Below, one piece after another: positions 17,718-25,364 of a stretch of DNA of 64,000 bases; within the stretch, counting starts at the first letter, position 1; the number at the start of each line of letters is the position of its first letter. Below the pieces are notes generated by a model. It saw only the letters and a list, made by a program, of their open reading frames with translations. It was not told where the DNA came from and ran no database searches. The position numbers were made by a program, and so were the translations under genes. The DNA is from Clostridiaceae bacterium (lineage in GTDB: Bacteria > Bacillota > Clostridia > Clostridiales > Clostridiaceae): contig CABIZX010000002.1 of NCBI GenBank assembly GCA_902363375.1, forward strand, positions 310,001 through 374,000, read 5' to 3'.

Positions 17718-17981
17718 ATGGGTGTTGCTTCATTAGTATTAGGAATTTGTAGTATTGTATTTGCTGTGATTTCATGGGGATGTTTATGGTGGTTATCTCT
17801 AGTACTAGGAGTGGTAGGTGTAGTATTAGGAATTATAGACATGAAGAAGAAAAAAGAAGAAGGTGTAGCTCCTGGAATGGCTAAAGGTGGATTTATATGT
17901 TCCATAGTAGGAATATGTTTAGCTATTATATTTTTAATATTTATTGTAGGAGTAGCTTCATTAGGAGTAGCATTAGTATAA
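17718..17981 (+). CDS. Small DUF4190-like membrane protein
   Basis: 87 residues with two hydrophobic blocks: a long one (about 4-43, rich in Gly and Val, able to form two helices) and a C-terminal helix (about 60-85). They are separated by a Lys-rich loop MKKKKEEGVAPGMAKGG. The pattern SLVLGICSIV ... LGVVGVVLGI ... GGFICSIVGICLAI matches DUF4190-type proteins. The role is unknown. AAGGAGG before the ATG and a terminator after the stop define a monocistronic unit. Confidence 0.75.
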   Translation: MGVASLVLGICSIVFAVISWGCLWWLSLVLGVVGVVLGIIDMKKKKEEGVAPGMAKGGFICSIVGICLAIIFLIFIVGVASLGVALV

Positions 17982-18010
17982 AATTATGATTGTAGAAGCA
18001 TACCACAAGG

Positions 18011-18037
18011 AGATGCCTGTAAGGGCATCTTATTTTT
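18011..18037 (+). terminator. Intrinsic terminator
   Basis: AGATGCC and GGCATCT around a 6-nt loop, followed by TATTTTT. It lies 20 bases before the GTG of the next gene. Confidence 0.8.
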
Positions 18038-18057
18038 AGTTATTAGGGGGTTATAAC

Positions 18058-18489
18058 GTGAATAGCCGGGAGATAATAAAGGAATATAATATATTCAATT
18101 GGATTTTAATTATTTTGGTATTGGCAATGGTATTTTTACCCTTCATATCAAGAGTGGTTAATCATATATTTCCAATTACATATGGATGTCTTTCTTATAG
18201 ATTTTTAGGAAAGACTTGTCCCCTTTGTGGGTTTACTAGAGATATAGGAAATATTATATCTGGCAATATTTTTGCAGCTAAATTAAATCTATTATCTATA
18301 CCAGCATTTTTACTAGGTATATTTGAAATTTTTTTTAGAATAAAAATTTTACTATCTAGGGAGAAATTAATGGATAAAAGTATTAGAAGTAAGACAATAA
18401 AATTTGATATTATATATCATTTGCTTATATGTTTTTCCTTTATCATATACGGAGTTTTATTTTATATCTTGGATTTATCTAGATTGTAA
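18058..18489 (+). CDS. DUF2752 membrane protein
   Basis: 143 residues starting at GTG behind TAGGGGG. There are three or four hydrophobic segments (about 14-33, 75-92 and 118-138). The DUF2752 signature is CPLCGFTR, with Cys54 and Cys57, placed between helices. Many members are small inner-membrane proteins with this Cys-x2-Cys-G-x-T-R motif and no assigned function. It lies directly after the DUF4190-like gene, and read-through past the intervening terminator may link them. Confidence 0.8.
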   Translation: MNSREIIKEYNIFNWILIILVLAMVFLPFISRVVNHIFPITYGCLSYRFLGKTCPLCGFTRDIGNIISGNIFAAKLNLLSIPAFLLGIFEIFFRIKILLSREKLMDKSIRSKTIKFDIIYHLLICFSFIIYGVLFYILDLSRL

Positions 18490-18631
18490 AGAATAAAATA
18501 GCTAATTTAAGTTACAATAAAAACCTAAATCAAGAACATATTTATTTTATGTTATTTTTTACTCAGTATAATAACTTTCTCCTTTGGAAAACTTAAAATA
18601 TAGTTTAAATCCATTAAAAAGGAGGGCAATT

Positions 18632-19033
18632 ATGAATACAAGGGTACCTTATCATAATTATATAGTTGTAACACCAAATGGAGATGTATTAGGATTTGGA
18701 GAAGAAGATGATGCCAGAAGATATGTGGCGGGATATTATGTAGGAAAAGTAGAAGAGTTATCAGATGATAGAAGTAAGGTGTATGTTGATTATGCTACAG
18801 AACCACTTCAAGCTACTATAGACATATGCACAGAATTAGGTGCTTATGAAGGAGATTGTATTATTTATGATTTAGATAGTGTTATAGAAGGAATTCAAAA
18901 GTCAGGAATATTCGAAGAGGAAAAAGAAGAACTTATAACAAGACTTATGCAGGAAAAAATAAATCTTAATATTAATGATTATCAATTAGATAACCTTCTA
19001 AATGATGCGAAAGTAGTTCCTAACAGAGATTAA
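18632..19033 (+). CDS. Conserved hypothetical protein
   Basis: 133 residues beginning MNTRVPYHNYIVVTPNGDVLGFGEED. I chose this ATG because AAAAGGAGGG lies 5-6 nt upstream; a longer frame from 18584 has no such site. The protein is acidic and soluble with no cysteine-rich, signal or membrane segment except single scattered residues. The N-terminal half looks like mixed beta strands, the C-terminal third is helical. I do not recognise the family. No neighbour gives a function. The 139 bases after it contain a 40-codon open stretch without a start and no other feature. Confidence 0.72.
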   Translation: MNTRVPYHNYIVVTPNGDVLGFGEEDDARRYVAGYYVGKVEELSDDRSKVYVDYATEPLQATIDICTELGAYEGDCIIYDLDSVIEGIQKSGIFEEEKEELITRLMQEKINLNINDYQLDNLLNDAKVVPNRD

Positions 19034-19172
19034 TATTTTAGATGAAAGTAATAATATTCACATTATCAATAAAATAGATAAAAATATAGAGGATGAATTA
19101 AAGTTTACTGCAATTAGTAAATTTAATCAGCCTCTATTTACATTATACTAAAGCTTAAAATTATAGAATAAA

Positions 19173-19823
19173 TTAGGTCATAAGTCTATTATGTGCTACA
19201 AGCATTTCTTCATCTAAATGAGCTGTAGTATGAGCACAATTTAATAACATTTTACTAATATCCTCAGGCATTTCGCCTCTATATTTATATCTCAATTTGT
19301 GCTCAAGGCTTGCCCATGTGTCCATAGAAATTGTTCTAAGTTGGATTTCAACAGGAACATTCTCAACCTTTTTCGAAAAGAATACAGGTATACTTACAAC
19401 TAAATGAAGACTACGATAACCATTAGATTTAGGAGATTTTATGTAATCACGTTCTTTAATAACGGTTAGATCATTTTGTGCTTTAATAGAAGCTGCAATT
19501 TCATAAACATCGCTAAGAAATGAACAAATAACTCTAATTCCAGCAATATCAGTTAAGGATTCAGCAGATTCGGTAGATATTCCTAAACCTTTTCTTTGAA
19601 GTTTTTCAAGAATACTTTCAGGGGTTTTTAGCCTAGATTTCATATGCTCAATTGGATTATGAGAGTGGATACTTTTATATTCATCATTAAGTATTGCAAA
19701 TTTTGTTTCAATTTCACGAAGAGCACAACGATATTTTAATGAAAGTGATTTAAAATCTTCAATATAATTGTCTAATAGTGAAACATCTATATTTTTAAAA
19801 TCTTTTAAAGGCAATTGGGTCAT
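19173..19823 (-). CDS. Small alarmone synthetase ((p)ppGpp synthase)
   Basis: 216 residues, the size of single-domain YjbM/YwaC (RelQ/RelP) synthetases. RelA/SpoT-type motifs are clear: RLKTPESILEKLQRKG, SLTDIAGIRVIC, SPKSNGYRSLHLVV, and VEIQLRTISMDTWASLEHKLRYK. There is no hydrolase, TGS or ACT domain. It transfers pyrophosphate from ATP to GDP or GTP, producing alarmones in the cytosol; expression rather than ribosome contact usually controls this class. An AAAGGAGA site supports the start. Assignment to RelP or RelQ is not attempted. It stands alone. Confidence 0.92.
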   Translation of the reverse strand: MTQLPLKDFKNIDVSLLDNYIEDFKSLSLKYRCALREIETKFAILNDEYKSIHSHNPIEHMKSRLKTPESILEKLQRKGLGISTESAESLTDIAGIRVICSFLSDVYEIAASIKAQNDLTVIKERDYIKSPKSNGYRSLHLVVSIPVFFSKKVENVPVEIQLRTISMDTWASLEHKLRYKYRGEMPEDISKMLLNCAHTTAHLDEEMLVAHNRLMT

Positions 19824-19939
19824 GATATATTCTCCTTTGTGAATGAATTAAATCTTATATTAGTATAATATAAATAGTTTTTTTATTAAAGTAGATATAA
19901 AATTAATTTATATAAATTTTATATTATAAGGAGATAAGA

Positions 19940-20473
19940 ATGGAAAGAAAAGTAGTGTTATACATAGCTATGAGTTTAGATGGATATATAGCAAGGAGTA
20001 ATGGAGCTGTTGATTGGTTAAGTGGACATGGAGATGTTGAAGAGGTCGATAATGGCTATGAAGATTTTTATAGTACTATAGATACTATAGTTATGGGAAA
20101 AACAACCTATGAGCAAGTAGTTAATGAATTATCCCCGGAAGTCTGGATTTATGAAGGAAAGAAATGTTACGTCTTTACTAATAAAGAGTATGAAGATAAT
20201 GAAAAAGTAGAATTCACTTCAGAGGATATCTCAGAATTTGTATCATATATAAAGAGTGGACTAGGAAGAGATATTTGGCTTGTAGGGGGAGGTAAGTTAA
20301 TTCATGAATTTGTAAGAAAAAATCTTATTGATAAATACATTATTACAGTAATTCCAACCATATTAGGAGAGGGTATACCACTATTTTTAAAAGGAAGTTC
20401 AGAGATTAAACTTAAACTTGTTGAAAGTAAAAGTATAGATGGTATGGTTGAACTTACATATATTAAACAGTAA
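19940..20473 (+). CDS. Dihydrofolate reductase-family (RibD C-terminal-like) protein
   Basis: 177 residues. The N-terminus LYIAMSLDGYIARSNGAVDWL and IDTIVMGKTTYEQV, then DIWLVGGGKLIHEFV and the final ITVIPTILGEGIPLF, are the NADPH-binding pattern of the RibD_C/DHFR superfamily. These proteins are NADPH-dependent reductases. This subgroup (like B. subtilis YyaP) generally does not replace FolA, and its substrate is unknown. AAGGAGATAAGA precedes the ATG and a terminator follows, so it is monocistronic. Confidence 0.88.
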   Translation: MERKVVLYIAMSLDGYIARSNGAVDWLSGHGDVEEVDNGYEDFYSTIDTIVMGKTTYEQVVNELSPEVWIYEGKKCYVFTNKEYEDNEKVEFTSEDISEFVSYIKSGLGRDIWLVGGGKLIHEFVRKNLIDKYIITVIPTILGEGIPLFLKGSSEIKLKLVESKSIDGMVELTYIKQ

Positions 20474-20489
20474 ATATAAATAATAAACT

Positions 20490-20526
20490 AAACTCAAGTC
20501 TTTTTTAACTAAATAGACTTGAGTTT
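20490..20526 (+). terminator. Hairpin terminator after the reductase gene
   Basis: AAACTCAAGTC and GACTTGAGTTT form a perfect stem around a 15-nt T-rich loop. The T tract after the stem is short. The next 230 bases contain no gene I can support. Confidence 0.7.
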
Positions 20527-20758
20527 AATTAGTTAACAAGCATAATATTTTCATGAATTTAATAAAAAGGTTTATAAAGATGATGTTTAGTTCTTGAAGT
20601 ATTAGAATTGTGAAAAAAATAATTTAGAAAATTAAAAATATATTGAAATGATAAATAAACTGTGATAACATTTACTTATAAATAAACAAATATTAAAACT
20701 ATTTATTAAATGATAAACGTAAAGTGGTTTTATATAGGATTAATAATTGGGAGGAAAG

Positions 20759-21340
20759 ATGGAAGATAATAAAAAAAAGAATGAAATAGATATGGCTAAA
20801 GGTAAGAATTTTAAGGATTTACATATTGATGAGTTAAAGAGAGGGTATGTTAAACGGGAAGATGATGGAGGATATAATTGTATTTTTTGTAGTGAATATT
20901 TTGAGGAGGGAGTAATTTATTCTAGTAGAGAAAGAATGGTTAATGCTGAGAAAGCTGTAAAGGAACATGTAGAGGATGAACATAGTGGTGCTTTTAAAAG
21001 TTTACTTGACTTAGATAAACAAATAAGTGGATTATCAGATGTACAAAAAAGTATTCTTAACTGTATGTATGAACAAAAGGATGTTAAATCAATTGGAGAA
21101 AAAATGGGGATAAGTCCAGCTACAGTAAGGGCTCACAAATTTAATTTGCAAAAATTAAAGCGCGAGGCAAAAGTTTTTCTAGCATTATTGGAAATGGTTG
21201 AGAAAGAGGATAGTTCAATTAATAATAAAAAAGTTATTGATGATTATGAGAATATGCAGATTACAGAAGAAGCTACAAGTGAGGATATATTTTCGCTAAA
21301 TTCTCTTCATCCATTTTTTACACAATATAAATATAAATAA
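20759..21340 (+). CDS. Regulator with C2H2-like cluster and LuxR-type HTH
   Basis: 193 residues from the ATG just after GGGAGG. A possible zinc site is formed by Cys41-x2-Cys44 and His70-x4-His75. After it comes a helix-turn-helix (about 92-140), LSDVQKSILNCMYEQK then KSIGEKMGISPATVRAHKFNLQKLKREA, close to LuxR/sigma-70 region 4 in pattern. The C-terminal 50 residues are acidic and low in complexity. It is followed, in the same reading frame after its stop, by a truncated MFS gene. Beyond that lie peptidase and transporter genes it may control. The metal site and target genes are inferences. Confidence 0.7.
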   Translation: MEDNKKKNEIDMAKGKNFKDLHIDELKRGYVKREDDGGYNCIFCSEYFEEGVIYSSRERMVNAEKAVKEHVEDEHSGAFKSLLDLDKQISGLSDVQKSILNCMYEQKDVKSIGEKMGISPATVRAHKFNLQKLKREAKVFLALLEMVEKEDSSINNKKVIDDYENMQITEEATSEDIFSLNSLHPFFTQYKYK

Positions 21341-21433
21341 AATTTATTTATTTTAAAAGGTGAAGATTATGGATATGCAACATTTATTAGTGCTTTTTTA
21401 CTTATTTTTATATCTAAAATAGGATATAAAAAG

Positions 21434-22543
21434 TTGCTTATATGTTCATCAATATCATGCTCAATAGCTATGGTGTCTGTTATTATTTTAGACTCATCAG
21501 CTATATTTTCTATATCAACTTTATTAGCCTTAGTTGGGATACAATTACATTATGTAATACTTTCACCATATATAGCTACATATACAAACTCTCAAAATAA
21601 GATAAGATGGTATACAAAAGCATATTATATGGGATATGTAGGTTATTTCTTAACTACACTTTTAGGTGGGGCAATTACAGTTAAGATGTTTTCGCTTAGA
21701 GCAGGAGAAACTTATGCTAAGGCGAAGATTTTGACTAAATATATATCTGATATGACTCCGACAATAAAAAGTGCTTATCTACAGGGAAATAAGGATGTTC
21801 TTTTAGTAACTGCCATAATCTCAATATTAGCAGTTATACCTGTAATATTAATTAGGGAAGAGAAAGCTGATTATTGTTTAAAGGAAAATAAAGTTTCTTT
21901 TATAGAACAGATTAGAGATATATTTAGAGCTATTACGGGAAGATATCCTATAATTTATATTATATATTGGGCATTGGTTTCATTTGGAATGGGACTATTT
22001 AGTTCATACTATACAGTATTTTTAAATCGGAATCTTCATATTGATAAGGTTACTTCTTCACAATTAGTATCATTATCATATATAGCTATAGTAGTATTTA
22101 TGCTATTTACGCCAATTGTAGTTAAAAAATGTGGACAAATCGTTACGTTAGGTGGAGTAGCATTACTGTCAGTTCCTTTTATGTTAATAATTGCAAATGG
22201 AGATAAGTTTGGAAGCTATACAGTACCTGTAGTTGGAATATCTTTATTTATTAGAGCTGGACTAATGAATTTAAGTAGCCCAGTAGATAGTTCCTTATCT
22301 ATGGAACTTGTACCAGATAAGTATAGACCAGCATATGCATCTGCACTAAATTTTGTAGCTGGATTATCTAGTATAGCTAGTGGGATATTTACAGGAAAGT
22401 TTTTATTTATTACTCAGGAAGGTTATAGAACGGCTTATTATATTGCAGCTCTTATATATGTTATTGCATGCGTAATACTTTTATTAGGGTTATGGAAATA
22501 TAATAGAAATACTGGAAAAGAAGGAGATATTAATAATGTCTAA
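21434..22543 (+). CDS. MFS transporter lacking its first membrane helix
   Basis: 369 residues if started at TTG 21434, about 40 more by reading back through an open frame with no start codon to the TAA of the upstream regulator. The upstream in-frame translation (GYATFISAFLLIFISKIGYKK) resembles MFS helix 2 plus the loop before helix 3, so helix 1 is absent. The rest has about ten helices and a central loop. No convincing ribosome binding site is visible before 21434. The gene ends inside the start of the peptidase gene (8-base overlap). It is either a 5'-deleted relic kept in the operon or an unusual short transporter. Confidence 0.65.
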   Translation: MLICSSISCSIAMVSVIILDSSAIFSISTLLALVGIQLHYVILSPYIATYTNSQNKIRWYTKAYYMGYVGYFLTTLLGGAITVKMFSLRAGETYAKAKILTKYISDMTPTIKSAYLQGNKDVLLVTAIISILAVIPVILIREEKADYCLKENKVSFIEQIRDIFRAITGRYPIIYIIYWALVSFGMGLFSSYYTVFLNRNLHIDKVTSSQLVSLSYIAIVVFMLFTPIVVKKCGQIVTLGGVALLSVPFMLIIANGDKFGSYTVPVVGISLFIRAGLMNLSSPVDSSLSMELVPDKYRPAYASALNFVAGLSSIASGIFTGKFLFITQEGYRTAYYIAALIYVIACVILLLGLWKYNRNTGKEGDINNV

Positions 22544-24068
22544 AGGTAGTAAAATATATGAAACCAAATTAGCAGATTTTAAAGATATGGTGAAAAAAAT
22601 AGAATACTTAAAGTATACGTTAAATTCTTTAGTTTATTGGGATAAGATAACTAATATGCCGGAAAAGGGACTTGAGTATAGAAGTGAAGTTATGTCTTAT
22701 TTAGGTGGTGAGTTATATAATAGATTCTCAGATAAGAAGTTGAGAAATTATGTAAGCTATTTTGAAAGTAAAAAAGATAATGAGAAGTATGTTGATTCCA
22801 TGGTTAAACGTATAAAAAGAAATTATAGCTATGTAAGTGCAATACCAGCAAAAGAATATACTCAATATATAAGTCTTATTGCAACAGCAGAGCGACAATG
22901 GGAGAAAGCCAAAAAACAAAAAGATTTTACTATATTCTCTCCATATCTTGAAAAGGTTGTAGAAACTTTTAAATCCTTTGCAGAGTATTGGGGATACGAA
23001 GAAAATCCCTATGATGCTTTGATAGGATATTATGAAGAAGGTGTAACAGTAAAACAAATTGACATTATGGTTAAAGAGTTAAAAGAATTTGTAATTCAGC
23101 TATTATCTAAAATTAAAGAAGAGGGAAAAGAAGTAAATGATAGTTTCTTTAAGGTAGAAGAAGGAGTATCAAAAGTAAATCAAATGAAATTATCTGAAGG
23201 ATTATTAAAAGCGATTGGTTTTGACTTTTCAGCTGGTCGACTTGATGAAGGTGCACATCCTACTACATTGGCTAGTTCGCCTAATGATGTAAGAATTATA
23301 ACATCTTATAGTGAAAGGGACATTAGAGTTGGAATATTTAATACACTACATGAAGGTGGTAAAGGACTTTATGAACAAGATATAGATGCAAATCTTCTAG
23401 GAACAATGTTAGCAGAGGTTTCCTCCTTTGGAGTTGAAGAAGCTGAAGCTAGATTGTATGAAAATATTATAGGAAGAAGTCATGGTTTTTGGAAGTATTT
23501 TTATAAGGAATTGCAAGATGAATATAGCTGCATGAAAGATGTGTCTATGGAGGAATTTTATAAAGGAGTTAATAAGGTTCAACCATCCCTTATTCGTAAT
23601 GATGCAGATGAGTTAACTTATATATTACATATAATTATTCGTTATGAAATAGAGAATGATCTTATAAATAATAGAATTAAAGTAATAGATTTGCCAAGAA
23701 TTTGGAATGAAAAATATAAGGAATACTTAGGAGTAGAGCCTAAAAGTGATGATGAAGGTATACTACAAGATATTCACTGGGCAGCAGGATATTTTGGATT
23801 CTTTCCAAGTTACTTTATGGCAAATCTAATATCAGCACAGTTTATGGCTTCAATAGATAGAGAGGTAGGGAGTATAGATAAATTATTGGAGGACGGTAAG
23901 TTAGAAGTAATTCATAAATGGTTATCTGAGAAGGTTCATAGGCATGGTGCGATTTATTCACCAACAGAACTTATGGAAAAGGCAACAGGAGAGAAGTTGG
24001 AATCTAAATATTACATCAATTATCTTCGAGATAAATATTTCGAAGTTTATAAATTAAATAAAAATTAA
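22536..24068 (+). CDS. M32-like carboxypeptidase with altered zinc site
   Basis: 510 residues, the size of Taq-type M32 metallocarboxypeptidases. Family blocks are present: LVYWDKITNMP, DEGAHPTT, DVRIITSYSERD, LHEGGKGLYEQ, FGVEEAEARLYEN and GRSHGFW. The canonical zinc motif HExxH reads H272-E-G-G-K276: the second histidine is lysine. The downstream HES-type motif reads EEAEAR, keeping Glu302 as a possible third ligand. Catalysis may therefore be lost or changed. The gene overlaps the MFS gene upstream and is followed 12 bases later by another MFS gene. Confidence 0.8.
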   Translation: MSKGSKIYETKLADFKDMVKKIEYLKYTLNSLVYWDKITNMPEKGLEYRSEVMSYLGGELYNRFSDKKLRNYVSYFESKKDNEKYVDSMVKRIKRNYSYVSAIPAKEYTQYISLIATAERQWEKAKKQKDFTIFSPYLEKVVETFKSFAEYWGYEENPYDALIGYYEEGVTVKQIDIMVKELKEFVIQLLSKIKEEGKEVNDSFFKVEEGVSKVNQMKLSEGLLKAIGFDFSAGRLDEGAHPTTLASSPNDVRIITSYSERDIRVGIFNTLHEGGKGLYEQDIDANLLGTMLAEVSSFGVEEAEARLYENIIGRSHGFWKYFYKELQDEYSCMKDVSMEEFYKGVNKVQPSLIRNDADELTYILHIIIRYEIENDLINNRIKVIDLPRIWNEKYKEYLGVEPKSDDEGILQDIHWAAGYFGFFPSYFMANLISAQFMASIDREVGSIDKLLEDGKLEVIHKWLSEKVHRHGAIYSPTELMEKATGEKLESKYYINYLRDKYFEVYKLNKN

Positions 24069-24080
24069 GGAGAGATTTAA

Positions 24081-25334
24081 ATGGGAAGAGGAATTGAAAA
24101 ACTTGGCTTTAGTGAGAAAACAGCAAGAAATTTCATTGCTATCTTACTTGTAGCGGCAGGAGGAGCTATAATTTATGGCTTACCTTATTTTAGATATGAC
24201 TATTATGATGCATATCTTCAAGCTTATAATTTAACTAATACTCAAATGGGTGTGTTTGGAAGTATATTTGGAATTTTTGGGATGGTTTCATATTTATTTG
24301 GGGGATATTTAGCTGATCGTTTTTCTATTAGAATGCTTTTAACAGTTTCACTTATAGGAACAGGATTAGGTGGTTTTTTACACCTATTACCATTAAGTTT
24401 TGGTGCACTTGTATGTTTATATGCTTTCTGGGGATTTACATCATTATTTGCATTTTGGCCTGCATGTGTTAAAGCTGTACGTATATTATCTTCATCAGAA
24501 GACCAAGGAAAAGCATTTGGATGGTTTGAAGGTGGTAGAGGCGTTGCAGCCGCTATTATGGCACCTCTTGCAGTTATTATATTCCAGATTGGAGTTAAGA
24601 GACTTGATGATGCAACAGGTATGAGATATGTTATAATTTTTTATTCTATAATAACAATTATAAGCGGATTACTTGTATTTTGGAAAATGAAAGATGAAAA
24701 TATTGGTGAAAGCGAAAAGTTATCTTTTAAGGAAATAGGGAAGGTTTTACGTTTACCTGCAGTTTGGATAATAGGAATAGTAACTTTCTGCAACTATGTA
24801 TTTACATTATCACTATATTATTTTACACCTTATGCTACGAGTATTTTAGGAATGACAGTTACTCTTGGAGCAACTTTGGCAGCTGTAAAAAGATTCGTTT
24901 CTCCAATTTCAAATGTAGGTGGAGGATATATTGCGGACAAGGTTGGAACTGGTAATTTATTACTAGTATCTTTCTTGGCCATGGCAGCAGGAACATTAGC
25001 AATATTATTTTTACCGCTTTCAACAAGTTCAATAGTAGTATTTATAATTCTTTATTTATTAATATATTTCTTCTACAATGTTAACTATGCTTTAACTTGG
25101 GCTATGATGAGTGAAGGAAATATTCCAGAGCAATACTCAGGAACAGCAGCAGGAATAATATCGACAGTAGGATACCTTCCAGAAATATTCTGTTCATTAT
25201 TAGCAGGTATATTAATTGATGGATACCCTGGAGTAACAGGATTTAGATATTATTTTGGATTCTTAATATTAATGTTGTTAGTTGGAGTAGGGTTTGTTTT
25301 AGTTTGGAAAAGATATCTTAAAAAACAAAAATAA
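24081..25334 (+). CDS. MFS transporter (12 helices)
   Basis: 417 residues with twelve hydrophobic segments. Motif A is GGYLADRFSIRMLL between helices 2 and 3, and a related GGYIADKVGTGNLL lies between helices 8 and 9, as expected for the two-fold repeat. It is intact, in contrast to the truncated MFS gene upstream. It sits between an M32-like protein and an X-Pro dipeptidyl-peptidase with gaps of only 12 and 30 bases, so all belong to one operon. A role in taking up or expelling small peptides is suggested by context; the substrate cannot be read from the sequence. Confidence 0.85.
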   Translation: MGRGIEKLGFSEKTARNFIAILLVAAGGAIIYGLPYFRYDYYDAYLQAYNLTNTQMGVFGSIFGIFGMVSYLFGGYLADRFSIRMLLTVSLIGTGLGGFLHLLPLSFGALVCLYAFWGFTSLFAFWPACVKAVRILSSSEDQGKAFGWFEGGRGVAAAIMAPLAVIIFQIGVKRLDDATGMRYVIIFYSIITIISGLLVFWKMKDENIGESEKLSFKEIGKVLRLPAVWIIGIVTFCNYVFTLSLYYFTPYATSILGMTVTLGATLAAVKRFVSPISNVGGGYIADKVGTGNLLLVSFLAMAAGTLAILFLPLSTSSIVVFIILYLLIYFFYNVNYALTWAMMSEGNIPEQYSGTAAGIISTVGYLPEIFCSLLAGILIDGYPGVTGFRYYFGFLILMLLVGVGFVLVWKRYLKKQK

Positions 25335-25364
25335 ATTTACAAAAGCATAATCTTAGGAGGAATC

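Noticed and set aside
19034..19172. About 40 open codons after the hypothetical gene at 18632, possibly the tail of another protein
   Set aside because: No start codon or ribosome site is present and the run is short enough to be chance.
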